Of a stretch of DNA of 64,000 nucleotides, positions 1-11,207 are shown in pieces. The notes beneath the pieces were generated by a model. The model was not told the origin of the DNA. It did not search any database and worked only from the letters and a program-made list of their open reading frames with translations. Made by a program: the position numbers and the translations under genes. Every line of letters begins with the position of its first letter. The stretch's first letter is position 1. This stretch comes from Conoideocrella luteorostrata (taxonomy: Eukaryota; Ascomycota; Sordariomycetes; Hypocreales; Clavicipitaceae), in contig JASWJB010000031.1 in assembly GCA_032433595.1 (NCBI GenBank), positions 62,001-126,000 of the forward strand, in the 5' to 3' direction.

Positions 1-825
1 CCTCCCACCAAAGTCACGCAATTGATGGGAAATCTTCCATCGCGCGCTCCCTACACATGTCGTTGAGCCGTATGTCTCATTGTTGCCCGGCGCGAGTCCC
101 GAATCGGACGGTTCCCTAACAGGATTCACAGCCTGTGCCTGTCATTACCATGGAATGCTCTTGCCCGAGATTGGCTCAAATAATTTATGCGGATTACTTA
201 GAGCATATTATGAATTAAATCTTGGTCTCTACATGATGATCTTCCGGATGTTTGCCTCCGACCTGTTCGAAAATGGGCAGCAATACATCGATCCGTACGC
301 GGTATACGTAACCCACTAAGGCTGTCCAAACCCCTGACGCTGGCACGTCAGGGGCCGGTTCTAAGTCACCGGTTCAGATAGTGCGGATGAGAGCATTTTT
401 GGAGAACTTACCGATGAATTCAATGCTTTATATTGCGTTGGCCAATTGGAGAAACAGTGCAGTAGCGAAAGACTCAGTAAAAGCACTTGAAAAGTTAGCT
501 AGTGATGATTAAAGGCGACTTGCCCGCAGCAAGGGCAGCGGGCATATGCGTATTCACTATTGAAGTTATCCATCCGATCTTACATGTAACTATTTGGGCA
601 ACGGACATTTACTGCGTTCGCACTCTTCGAAATATCTAGGAACTATTGCGTAGCGGTAATTACGATGGACGGCTACTGAGACTGAACCCGAAGTGGGGTA
701 ATTGACGCCCTTTAATAACAGCGAGGTCTCCAAATCATAAATGCCTTTCCTTTTACTTCATAGCGAGGCTTTGAAAATCAACTTCACTCTTCAAGTTGAT
801 CTGCGCAGTTTTAAAACTCCCAAAC
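1..825. other. Left-edge intergenic region, no supported gene
   Basis: I see no recognisable protein here. A 79-codon open frame at 80-319 (+) has no family resemblance and no exon-like continuation. A frame open from base 1 to a stop at 64-66 (+) could be the last codons of a gene lying to the left, but 21 codons are too few to judge. Bases 740-825 directly precede the methyltransferase and should hold its 5' UTR and core promoter; no clear TATA element is visible. Confidence 0.5.
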
Positions 826-1601
826 ATGGCATCACAGCAACATTCGGTCTATGTGCCTCCCGCGGAGAACGTCATGCAAGCTGTCCCCTCTCATATCCGC
901 TCCCTCCTCGACAAACTTCACGTCGAATCCGCCCAGCAGGAATCGAAGATCCCAAAGAGCGATTTCCAAGGTCACCCACAAGCCGAAGTGATGCGCGATA
1001 AGTTTATCGCTCTTGACCAAGACAAGTCGCAGTACGTGTATGCTCTCTGCCGTGCCACCAATGCGCGCACCATTGTCGAAGCTGGAACTTCCTTCGGCGT
1101 CAGTACCATCTATCTGGCTTTGGCTGCTGCGGCGAACGCAGCTCGCGGAGGCAAACCGGCAAGAGTTATTGCCACGGAGCACGAGCCCACCAAGGCTGCA
1201 AAAGCAAGAGAGTACTGGAATGAATGTGGGAAAGACGTGGCGGAAGTAATTGATCTCCGTGAGGGAGATCTACGGGAGACGCTGAAAGAGAATCTCCATG
1301 ATGTAGATCTCTTGCTTTTGGATAGTAAGTCCACTGATACTGTGCGCAATTCGATATAAATGAACTTTTAAAACTGATGGCGAGAAAAGTCTGGACACCA
1401 ATGGCGCTTCCAACTCTTCAAGTGGTGCAGCCTAAGATGCGTCCTGGCGCTGTGGTTATCACCGACAACACCATTAGTTCGGCTACGGGTTACAAAGATC
1501 TACTAGAGTATCTGCGTGGTCCAGAAAGCCCGTTCATTAATCTTACCCTGCCATACAATAACGGCCTCGAGATGAGTATTTATGCTCCGAGTCAGTCTTA
1601 A
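826..1601 (+). CDS. SAM-dependent O-methyltransferase (two exons)
   Basis: Predicted class I S-adenosylmethionine-dependent O-methyltransferase, 236 aa, cytosolic with no signal peptide. Exons are 826-1324 and 1390-1601; removing the 65-nt GT-AG intron joins D and I to give the run DIWTP. The SAM-binding glycine motif VEAGTSFGVS lies at about residues 84-93, and the acidic strand DLLLLD ends at the intron. Length fits small catechol/caffeoyl-CoA-type methyltransferases. The natural acceptor is unknown: such enzymes methylate hydroxyls of phenolics or secondary metabolites, but no backbone synthase lies nearby. The ATG at 826 is chosen because the sequence MASQQHSVYVPP leads directly into the conserved helix. 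It converges with the subtilisin downstream. Confidence 0.84.
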
Positions 1602-1903
1602 ACGAATCAAGCTTGCCTGGATACGTACTCGCGCCGAACCGAGTGCGAGTGCGTTCATATAGAGCAAACTATACGGGAAACAACTTTATCTTTTAAGTAT
1701 TAAAACTCAACAATTATTCCAAATTTGAGATCCATACCCTAATTATATCTATTTCACTAAACCCGATTCCTGTTCGAGCGCCGTCTACATCGTATTAAGA
1801 GCCACTCATAACTCAGAGACGTGTTTCAAAACCATCATTTCTTCCGCCTGCATTTGAATCCTGCATCCTGGAAATATGTCCAGAAACCCATGACAGTGTG
1901 ATA
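1602..1903. other. Short convergent 3' intergenic region
   Basis: This 302-bp AT-rich spacer lies between the 3' ends of the methyltransferase (+) and the subtilisin (-). It should contain both 3' UTRs and polyadenylation signals. I see no open frame or repeat worth naming. Confidence 0.5.
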
Positions 1904-3251
1904 TTACTGGTATGGATTGTTGTTATTGCCAATCAAGTTTGGCGACCCACGAGTACCACCTCCAACCTGGTCCTTGGTAGCAGACTCAATAAGATGGTCC
2001 GTAACATCGGACACGCCAGTAATACCGTAAACTGACATTGCATATAGTGCAAGGCCAACAACATGGGGAGTGGCCATGGAAGTACCTGACATGGCGTTTT
2101 CCGCGGAATCGTCCTTAAACCAGGCGGAGGTAATTCTCGATCCGGGGGCAAATATGTCGACAACACTTCCATAATTGCTATAGTACGCGCAAGCCCAGTC
2201 ACGGTCAATGGCAGCAACGGTCACGGCGCTGCGAGCAGATGCCGGGGAGGAAAGGGCCGCATTCTGACCCTCATTACCAGCAGCTACTATGGACAGCACC
2301 CCTGATTCAGCGGCCCTCTCAACGGCGGTGTTAAAGGCAAAGGAGAAGATGCCGCCAAGGGACATGTTGAGAGCAGCTTTCTTGGTGCGACCTGTCTCGA
2401 TGACGTCGTTCACTGCCCAGTTGTAGCCCGAGAGAATAGTTGAGGTTGAGGATGAGTTGCCCTCGAAAACCTTCACGGCGAGCAACTTGGCTTTCTTGGC
2501 AATTCCGAAGGTTTTGCCGCCAATAGTACCGGCTACATGGGTGCCATGGCCGACATTATCGTCATATGTGTCGTATGCACTCCATGCAGGGGTCGCACGG
2601 CCCTCGAACTCTTTGTGCGTGACCCGAATGCCACTATCAATGACATATGCATAGGTATCTTCACCAGCAGAGTCGTGGTAAGTATACTCGGTGGCATGCG
2701 GTGAGCGATGAGAGATACTACCCAGCCCCCAAGTGGCATGCTGTTGTTCCACAATACTTCTTTCAAAAACCTTGCCGCTTTCCTCTCTGTCTTCTATTTG
2801 TTGATCATCTGTTAACCAGGTGAGTGTCCAGATTTTGTCCTCCTCCACGGACTCAACCTTTTCACACGAGTCAGCAAGCCAATCCAAAGTCTCAGGCGAG
2901 ATCACCAAGACTTCGACTTACATCAGGGTGGCCCTTAATCTCAGCCAAAGTGCCCTCGTTGAACGAGCCGGCGTAGCCACTGAAACCATAGCTACCGTTG
3001 AAGGTGGTTTCCACCCCCTTGGCGACAGCGCCAGTGAGGTCTCTTGCGTGGATTTTATCAACCCATCGTAAATGGCTGTCAAGCGCTGCAGGCTGAGCCG
3101 TGTTCTTTAGCGTAACGATGTATTTGCCGGGAACAGTCTGGCCCTTAATTGCTTGAATTTTTGAGTTGCCCTCGGATAGAACGGCCGGTGCTGCAAGAGT
3201 CTGGGAGACGAGCACGGTCGCGGTGACGAAGAGATTCTTTACGTTCAACAT
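1904..3251 (-). CDS. Secreted subtilisin-like serine protease, proteinase K type (S8A)
   Basis: Secreted alkaline serine endopeptidase, 427 aa, of the proteinase K/Pr1 group. The exons on the minus strand are 3251-2922 and 2857-1904. The 64-nt intron sits inside the inhibitor propeptide, joining HPD to VESVEEDKIW. A signal peptide (about residues 1-20) is followed by an I9 propeptide (about 43-120). The catalytic triad is D184 (VIDSG), H214 (GHGTH) and S370 (SGTSMATPH). The stretch between the propeptide end and the mature start (about 121-150) is longer and more acidic than usual, and the C-terminus ends in an N-rich tail. Such enzymes degrade cuticle, cell-wall or extracellular protein. A strong TATA element lies about 90 nt upstream. 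A second S8A gene at 16.3-17.7 kb has three introns and a different propeptide, so the two are not a recent tandem copy. Confidence 0.92.
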
Positions 3252-3336
3252 TGTGGATGAAATGGAACTCTTATTGTTGTTGGTGGGAGTGAATGCAAGA
3301 CTCGGCGATACTGGTCTTACACAGGTTGGCCACCGA

Positions 3337-3345
3337 CCTTATATA
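3337..3345 (-). promoter_or_regulatory. TATA box of subtilisin gene
   Basis: Read on the minus strand this is TATATAAGG, a near-ideal TATA element. It lies about 86-94 nt upstream of the subtilisin ATG at 3251, a normal distance for an inducible filamentous-fungal promoter. Confidence 0.6.
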
Positions 3346-4935
3346 CTGCTCAATGTTGTACGTGTAGCTATTGAATGGTTATCTGCACGGTGACGATGCT
3401 TCTCATATGCTCACGGACGTTGCGTCTTGCATACTCTAGCGCGTATGCGAGCATTCGCAACATTGACCTAGTGTCTCCGAAGACCTTGATGTCTTCCGCC
3501 GCCAGGAAAACAGCTTCGCAGTGATACCTTCGCACGCTATCCTCGCAAACTTGCGCACGATGAAGCGGCGCCGTCTGACCACCCTCCGGCTCGGCACCCT
3601 ATCTCGTGTTCATGGTGTTGCATTTGCCATGAAGATCTCCTCTTGTTTCCACAAGCAGAATTATACGATCGGCCTCATTAGGAAGGTGTTACTGACAACG
3701 GCTGTTCCGAGAGATACTCAGGGTATACGGGGTATAACGCCATGATCCTACTGTTGCATATGATATGGCGTATTGCGACACTTTGAGAGACGGGTAGGAT
3801 CACGTATTCGATACGCAACAAGTTATCAAGCGCAAAAAAACGAAACAACGGACAAGCAGCCAAGACCTGCCCATTGCAGAGTTAATTGCCTCCCATCCAT
3901 TTTGTGAGTCTAGAGTTGCATTCCACTCGGACCGATGGAGAGATGAATAAGTTCACAGTGACCAAGCGTCAACATGATTTACGATTAGAGAAGCGGCAAT
4001 CCAGAAGGCTATCTGTGCAGGGCAAACAAGAAGAAGAATACAAAGAAATCAGGAAAAAATGTCCTTACGACCATGACCGAGCCCTGAGTTCTGTTCGGCA
4101 ATTGAGCTTCTTCATCCGAGATCTGGCACCGCGCACACGATCCAACAATGACATCTTTGTCGCGATTGGCAACGCGATACAAAAACCGGGGCTTGACACA
4201 ATGACGTCGCGCCACAATATGTGACGGAGCCGGAAGATTTGCCCAATGTTGCTGGGGAAAAGGCGGGGTTTGACATTTACTATGGTAATTGTTGGGCGTT
4301 GCATCTTTCCTTACCTAGCCAGGCGCATCCGTATGTTGCCATACATTTGTTGTCGCTGGCAACTGCCACCGAGGCTATATCCGCAGTTAATTACTAGTTT
4401 ATCAACAAGTGTCGGCCTAACGGCTCGGGTATGCAGGCCGGAGTGCCTTATCTTAGTGCCAGATATTGATCATACGTCCCCGATTGCTGGTAAAGCCGAG
4501 CACGTCAACGCCAAACCTTAAGCACTAAGTCGTTCCGAACATTCGACTTGACACTCCGTTTATCCCCTGTAATATGCCCGGCCGGGCGGTTATGGAAGGC
4601 TCATGGTCCATAAGCGTGCTTACTTATAGGCAGGGGGAGAGCACCGCCTGTCATGTAAGTCCGGTAATATGCTACCGATATAGAACTACATGCACGAGGT
4701 TTTGGACGATAACAACGAAATGAAACTGTCTGGAGTTGAGAGACACTCATACTTCAGACGAATTCCAGGGCTTGCATATTCAGGGTGCAATATTGGGTAG
4801 CATTCTGTACCCGCGCATGTCCTTTGCTATACTTTGTATAAACATAATTAATTGCTAGGATTGACATTCGCCGCCACCAAGGTTTTTGGACCCCTAAAGC
4901 TGATCCGAACGAACAGTCCACATGCGCAAAGAGTC
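3346..4935. other. Intergenic region with no supported gene
   Basis: About 1.6 kb between the subtilisin promoter and the 3' end of the HAD hydrolase. Several 60-110-codon frames exist on both strands (for example 3886-4224 +), but none shows a known motif, plausible splice partners or protein-like composition. No repeat or RNA gene was recognised. Confidence 0.5.
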
Positions 4936-5661
4936 CTAACAGTCGTTCTTCGTGTCTGCCTCGAGAGCATCCGCCATCTGTCCCAGGGTGTCAAACTTCC
5001 AGTCATAAATCTCATCTGCTCTGTTTCCCATTGTTGCACCCGGTCTCACGATCCAACTAGACTTGATGCCCATCTTCCTGGCAGGTTGATGGTCATGAAA
5101 CTGGCTCTGGGCCGTTTGGATGATGTGGTCCTTACCAACCCCAAAGTTTGCATCCACTTCCCTGAGCATATATTCAAAGTTGCCAAAGTTTGGCTTGTAG
5201 GAGCCGACATCCTGAGCGGTGATGATGAGGTCGAAAGGCACCCCGCGCAATGGCCCTGCGTTGGTTTTGGCGAAAGATTCGCGATCCACGTTGGACAAGA
5301 TGACGAGTTTGTAATGCTTTGACAGACGATGAAGCGCATCAACGGAGTCGGGAAATGCCGGCCAATTTCCAACGGAAGACCCGAAAGCTTCGTTCTCTGC
5401 TACGCTGGGAGCTGGCAGGTTCAGCTTAGCAGCGACTTGAGCATGCACGGATGTGAGGAGCTTATCGTAAGTGAGGTCTGCGGTCTTGGTCTGCTGAGCC
5501 GTCTCGCATTCGTGGAATACGGCCAGCAGCTGCTCTCGCGAGAAGGTGGCCTTGTTAGCTTCAAGAACTGGCCGCAACCCTTCCAAGACGCCGGTCTCCC
5601 AGTCTACCAAGGTGCCGTAGCAGTCAAATGTGAGAACTTTGTAGTCGGAAAGTCTAGACAT
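4936..5661 (-). CDS. Haloacid dehalogenase-like hydrolase (L-2-haloacid dehalogenase type)
   Basis: Single-exon, 241-aa cytosolic HAD-superfamily hydrolase. The motif I segment FDCYGTLVDWE puts the nucleophile at D13, with tyrosine at the position characteristic of type II 2-haloacid dehalogenases rather than the second aspartate of phosphatases. Motif II is LSNVD (S about 123) and motif III is the lysine of SYKPNFGNF (about 156). The family hydrolyses 2-halo acids, but many fungal members have unproven substrates, so dehalogenation is an inference. The start is set at the ATG at 5661 (MSRLSDYKV), which matches the usual family start; the in-frame TTG 15 nt upstream is not a likely eukaryotic start. 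It lies beside SSADH, but no functional link is visible. Confidence 0.85.
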   Translation of the reverse strand: MSRLSDYKVLTFDCYGTLVDWETGVLEGLRPVLEANKATFSREQLLAVFHECETAQQTKTADLTYDKLLTSVHAQVAAKLNLPAPSVAENEAFGSSVGNWPAFPDSVDALHRLSKHYKLVILSNVDRESFAKTNAGPLRGVPFDLIITAQDVGSYKPNFGNFEYMLREVDANFGVGKDHIIQTAQSQFHDHQPARKMGIKSSWIVRPGATMGNRADEIYDWKFDTLGQMADALEADTKNDC

Positions 5662-6275
5662 TCTGAAGAAAGGCAAGTAGACGTAAATTGCTTATGTAAT
5701 TTGGGCAGTTTTATAGGTGAGGATCATGAGGAGCTCGGCCCAATGTGCTTTGGACGTACGAAGTGGTATAATTTAACAAGCGGAAGTGATGAATCTGAGT
5801 CCTTCATGATTAATGGTTGAGCTTGGCCTTTTAACGGCAAAATGCTTCATGAACTTCTGCGCCCTATCACTCGTCATTACTGCGATGTACCCCGCCAGGT
5901 CAGAGGCTCTCACTCTATGGAGTAGCTGGCGCGATATGGAGCTTGTACAAGATCTCCGGTTCCGGTCCCGGCCACGGTCCCGGTCCCGGTCCAACACCAC
6001 TATGTAATAGCCGGTCTAATAGCGCGCGTGTCCGTCATCCGGATAAGTAACCGTAATTCTTGTCGAAATTGTGCGACAATACTGGAGATAACAGATACTC
6101 ATCACTCCGTACAAGACTGAAATAAATGCCATGTAGCACCATATGTAGCAGAGCACCGGTCACTACAACCCTGAGAGCGAGTGGTCGACCGAGACAATGC
6201 AATCTGGAGGTAGAGTAAAATCGAGAACATCAATTGTAATGCAGTTTGTTGTATTTGCTGTATTATTTAAAATAT
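5662..6275. other. Intergenic region with short GGTCCC-rich repeat
   Basis: This 614-bp spacer holds the HAD gene promoter (minus strand) and the SSADH 3' region. At about 5955-5992 there is an imperfect run of CGGTCC/CGGTTC hexamers (four to five units). I see no gene. Confidence 0.45.
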
Positions 6276-7973
6276 CTACAACCCCATCATTATCATCTTA
6301 GTTGTAACGTACTCGTCCACCCCATACTTGCTCCCCTCTCTGCCAAACCCGCTCTCCTTGACCCCCCCGAAAGGCGCAGCTGGATCACTGATGGCGCCTA
6401 CGCATTGGTACCATGTGTTAGTGACGTGCATCTTGAACACTGAAACCGTGCAGGACTGTGCGGAGGATGAAATCATGACTTACCAGTATTGACGCCCACC
6501 ATGCCAACTTCCAACGCTTCTGCCACACGCCAGCATCGACTAATATCCTTGCTGAAAAAGTATCCTGCCAGACCAACATCCGTATTGTTGGCCAGTCCAA
6601 CGGCCTCCTCCTCCGTATCAAACGGGAAGATGGCCGCCACAGGGCCAAATGTCTCTTCTCGGCAGATTAGCATATCGGTCGTCATGTCTGCCATGACAGT
6701 GAGATCAAAGAAGTTTGGCCCCAATGCGTCGAGGCGCTGACCTCCGTGCAGCAAACGAGCACCCTTTGCCAGAGCATCCCGGACATGCTCATCAACTTTC
6801 TTCACCGCCCTCTCATGAATCAGCGGCCCGTGTGTGACTCTTTCCTCTAAACCGTCGCCAACGACGAATTTTCCGACCGCTTCGACCACGAGACGTAGAA
6901 ATTTTTCGTACACTCTGCGCTGGACCAGAATTCTATTGGCACATACGCAAGTTTGCCCACTAATGCGGAACTTGCATGCCATCAGACCGCGCAAAGCAAT
7001 TTGCAAATCAGCGTCGTCAAAGACAATAAATGGCGCGTTGCCGCCTAGCTCAAACGAAAGTTTCTTCAGTGTAGACGAGGACTGGCTCATAAGAAGCTTG
7101 CCCACGCCAGTGGAGCCAGTGAAAGAGACCTTCTTCACAATAGGATGAGAGGTTAGGACCTTGCCCACCAATGCAGTGTTTTCAGACGTCGTGATAACGT
7201 TAAAAACACCTTTGGGTATTTCGGCGCGATGAGCTAGCTCCGCTAGAGCAAGTGCAGAAAGAGGCGCTTCAGCAGGCGCCTTGACAACAACCGAACATCC
7301 GGCTGCGAGCGCCGGCCCAACTTTCCTCGTGACCATAGCAGCGGGAAAATTCCAAGGCACGATAAGACCGCAAACACCAACGGGCTCCTTTAGCGTAATG
7401 ATGCGGCAGCTACGGTTGCTGGCTGGAATGGCGTCGCCATAGATTCTCGCCGCCTCCTCAGAAAACCACTCGAAGAAACCAGCTGCATAGGCAACTTCAG
7501 TTCTTGCATCCGCAAGAGGCTTACCATTTTCTATGGTGATGATGTGAGCCAGGTCTTCAAGATTCTCTAGCATGAGATCGCTCAACCTGCGCAGAAGGCG
7601 GGCCCTTACTCGGGGGGCAGTATCTCGGAAAGCTATCAAGCCTTCACGGGCGGACACAATCGCGGCTTGAGTATCGGCGGCATCAAATTCTGGGCAAGTC
7701 GCGATTTTGGCCAAAGTTGAAGGATCTGATAGAATTAAAAAATAAGTCTTGAATGTCCTCAATTTCATTTTCGTTTTCCCCTACAGAAAACATCATGTTC
7801 AAACGTACTATTGACAGCAAATCGACGTCCTGAGGCGGCTTCTACCCAAGTCCCGTTGACATAGCACTTGGATGCAAGGAGTGAAGGATCGCTTAACTTA
7901 TTTTGGTATTTTTAGTCTTTTTCTAAAAAAAACTGCATGTTATGGATTGACTTACGGAATAGGAAGAATTCAT
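6276..7973 (-). CDS. Succinate-semialdehyde dehydrogenase (four exons)
   Basis: NAD(P)+-dependent aldehyde dehydrogenase, 489 aa, oxidising succinic semialdehyde to succinate, the last step of the GABA shunt. The minus-strand exons are 7973-7956 (only 18 nt), 7896-7809, 7725-6484 and 6397-6276. Each junction restores family sequence: MNSSYS joins LSDPSLL, VN joins [14 protein letters not shown], and NTG joins [13 protein letters not shown]. The catalytic base is E261 (FELGGNAP) and the nucleophile C295 in [10 protein letters not shown]297 matches the redox-switch partner cysteine known in human SSADH. The C-terminal run [15 protein letters not shown] is diagnostic for the GabD/SSADH class. 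There is no obvious mitochondrial presequence, so a cytosolic location is inferred. It is divergent from GABA transaminase. Confidence 0.9.
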
Positions 7974-8307
7974 TGCGTCTAGTGTTTGCGCGTCTTAAGA
8001 GCCATCGTGACTGGCCGCTGACACGATCGTATGCACAACTTTATACAAGTCAACACTGCCGGTCATCCGGCTCACCCTATGAACATCATATCGGATAAAG
8101 CTCGTCAACGAAATTTCCTATTCCTTTTGGAACATGGGCCAACCGGAAAGGCACGGCTTCTCCCGAAGATCGGCTCTCATCAATTTCCACAACCGTGACC
8201 ATCACGAGTCGGACATGTGGATCCGGGGGCCGCGGCCGACATGAGACCGGGCCGGTGTCCCATCACCAATCAAGGCGCAAGTATAACTAGGAGCAACGCC
8301 AGTTTAC
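7974..8307. promoter_or_regulatory. Divergent promoter between SSADH and GABA-T
   Basis: This 334-bp spacer is shared by SSADH (minus) and GABA-T (plus). An inverted repeat GCCGG-TCAT-CCGGC lies at 8058-8071. A GATA-type core GATAA (8094-8098) could bind an AreA-like nitrogen regulator. A GC-rich block with a CCGCGG core follows at about 8222-8237. These are sequence observations; regulator binding is inferred from known fungal GATA and Zn2Cys6 preferences. Confidence 0.55.
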
Positions 8308-10204
8308 ATGTTCGGTCACTTGAAAGAATTAAAATATTCCTTCATTGTCGCCCTTCGAGAAGTTACACCTTTAGCAACTTTGATCCGATCAATCACAACA
8401 GTCAAGCGCCTACTACAGTTAATCAACATGCCCGCCGTTCTCGACATTTCGGTGGCAACCACCGTGCCTGGCCCGGTTTCGAAACAAGCAGCCAGTCAGC
8501 TTGATACGATCTTTGACTCTCGGGCTGTTCACTTCGTGGTTGACTACGACAAGAGTGAGGGAAATTAGTATAGCTTGCCATGATGATACATGATGCTCAA
8601 GTCCAAGGAGCTAACGTCTATCACAGCATAGTCGATGTCGACGGCAATCGGTACCTTGATGTGTAAGTTTAGTGCTAGACCAAAGGGGGGGGATTCGACA
8701 CTGACCTCGCAGCTACTCACAAATCGCCTCCATCCCTATCGGCTACAACAACCCCGCCCTCATCAAAGCCGCTCAATCCCCTGAACTCATCTCAGCGCTC
8801 GTCAACAGGCCAGCTATTGGCAACTTCCCATCCAGCCAGTGGCACGATATCTTGAAGAACGGTCTATTGGCTGCTGCACCCCCTGGTCTCGACAAGATAT
8901 TTACCGCACAGTCCGGCTCTGAGGCGAATGAGCTTGCGTTCAAAGCAGCCTTTATGCTGTACAGACGGAAACAGCGTGGTGAAGGTGTGGACTGGTCCGC
9001 AGAAGAGGTCAGCTCCTGTCTGAACAACTCTAAGCCTGGATCTCCGGATCTTGCCATCCTCAGCTTTGCCAACTCATTCCATGGTCGTGGATTCGGAAGT
9101 TTGTCCACCACTCGCTCAAAGGCGGTGCATAAGCTAGATATCCCGGCATTCAACTGGCCCCAGGCACCATTTCCAGCTCTGAAGTACCCTCTTGAGAAGT
9201 TTCAGTCCGAGAATATTGCCGAGGAGCAGAAATGCTTAGCCAAGGTTGAAGAACTTATTACTTCATGGTCAGTTCCGCATCTGTAACAACATTAAAGCCC
9301 CTAAGCTGACATTTCGTTCGCGTTGCAGGCACTGCCCAGTTGCAGGCTTGATTGTGGAGCCTATACAGAGCGAAGGTGGTGATAATCATGCTTCTTCTAC
9401 TTTCTTCCAAGGGCTGAGAGACATCACTGCCAAGCACGGCGTTGTAATGATTGTCGATGAGGTTCAAACAGGATTTGGTGCGACGGGGAAGTTCTGGGGC
9501 CATCAGCATTGGAGCTTGGCCTCCCCCCCTGACATGGTCACATTTTCGAAAAAGGCACAGACTGCGGGATATTTCTTCGGCAATCCTATGCTGATCCCCG
9601 ACAAAGCATACCGACAGTTCAACACGTAAGTACCATTCGTCCCGAGGCTTATGAGAAGTTATGTTAATTTTGCTTTTAGGTGGATTGGAGATCCGGCCCG
9701 TGTTATTATGAGTAAAGCAGTAGTTCAGGAGATTTTGGCCAAGGACCTGGCTGGCCAATGTGTAGGTCTAGAGCAATCTCTTTGGATGTGTGTTTTGCTA
9801 ACTTGACGACTTAGGCACGCGTGGGCGACATCCTGTACAAAGAGCTTGAGAAGCTGTCTACAAAGCATCCCAAACACGTCCAAAACTTGCGTGGAAAGGG
9901 AAAAGGGTAAGAACATCTACTGGGTCCAATACTTAAGAGCAAATTTCGGCTGACGGCTGGTTGCGCAGAACTTATATTGCATTTGACACTGAGGATGCTG
10001 GTGGCGTGGTCAAGTTGATGAAGCAACAAGGCGTCAACATTGGTACCTGCGGCGTGCAGACCGTACGACTCCGTCCTATGCTAATTTTTACTGAAGCCCA
10101 CAGTAAGTGTTGTATGGACTGTTTTCGTTCGTTTAGCTGTCTAACATGTATTAGTTGCTCCGTTGATAAAAGCTTTCGACCAGGCGCTTTCTACTATAGC
10201 GTGA
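8308..10204 (+). CDS. 4-aminobutyrate (GABA) aminotransferase (eight exons)
   Basis: PLP-dependent class III aminotransferase, about 501 aa, converting GABA and 2-oxoglutarate to succinic semialdehyde and glutamate. Exons are 8308-8567, 8627-8662, 8713-9267, 9329-9625, 9680-9761, 9815-9906, 9969-10102 and 10155-10204. All seven introns are GT-AG, 50-62 nt, and keep frame. Recognisable segments include VPGPVSKQ, YSQIASIPIGYNNP, SGSEANELAFKAAF, FHGRGFGSLSTTRSK, EPIQSEGGDNHAS and IVDEVQTGFGATGKFW. The PLP lysine is one of the pair in TFSKKAQTAG (by alignment the second, about K359). An in-frame ATG at 8428 would give a 461-aa cytosolic form like yeast Uga1; the extra 40 basic residues from 8308 could be a mitochondrial presequence, so the start is uncertain. 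Confidence 0.9.
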
Positions 10205-11207
10205 TCATAAATTATATTGCTAGTCGGGTATACAAGTACGATGCAGAAAAAGCATAGATATGGTTCGCATTTCCAGGTGCTTGTTTGATGGGATAAATGC
10301 TATGTTGTTTTCACAGACGAATCAGGAGCCGAGGATCGGAGGGATATTCAAGGTCATCCAAGCAGTGGGCAATTGCTAACTCCATACAAAGCTGCTAGAT
10401 AAGTAGCTAGCTAGTCGTCGATAAGGTCTCGTCAAACCGACGCCTATGCGAGCAAATCGTGCGCTACTATCAGGGCAAAGATGAAAATGTTGACAACAAG
10501 TAGCAGTGCCAAACAGTTGGTTATTCAAGTACATAAATTAGTCGTTGTCTAAACCTGCAACTGTAACAATGTGACTATGGCTATGATTTAAGGGCTTTAC
10601 ATGTTCTGAATTGGCGTCGTTTTATACATTCTCGCCACGAGGACGAGCTGCTTCCTGCTCATGCACGGAAAGGCTACATGTACAGATCTCTATCTTTAGG
10701 GAGGTTGGAAAATGTACTAGAGCGCGGAGAAAAGCATCATTTTGTCTCTCTTCTCTTTATGTCTTTTTCCTTTTCTATTTTTCCGTATCTCCCTGTCGTT
10801 TTCCTTTCCCCCCACCATTTGTCTCTCTATGTTTTTTTTTTCTCCGTGTTACTTATTCTTTTTCTGTATCAGTTTATTATTTCTGACACTGCACAAGTGA
10901 ACGAAGAACAGGTTTGGAAGGGCACAGACAGCCTTGCGCTAACGATGAAACGACAAAACCATTCGCCGCAACGCAAAAGAAATCCAGAATCCGACCAGAG
11001 GGCGGCAGTGGGCTGCAGAGGACGGCGACTCGTGCATCATGAGATGACGATGGGTCGGTGATCGGTGATGAGTGGCCATGAGTGGTGACGGCCCCACCTA
11101 GACACTCCAAAGCTAACTACAACATTCGAGCCTCGCAGCTCTCAACATTGATCATGCAGTTACCGCTCATACGCCAAGGCACGTCTCTATACCGCCAGCC
11201 TGGGGCA
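10205..11207. other. Intergenic region with long pyrimidine tract
   Basis: One kilobase between GABA-T and the Zn2Cys6 regulator. At about 10739-10868 the plus strand is almost entirely C and T (many TCTCTT and TTTCC units), typical of CT-rich fungal promoters and 5' leaders. It probably belongs to the regulator's promoter about 340-470 nt upstream of the chosen ATG. I see no gene. Confidence 0.55.

Noticed and set aside
5662..5676. Five-residue extension of the HAD hydrolase
   Set aside because: The extension would need a TTG start; the ATG at 5661 matches the family start.
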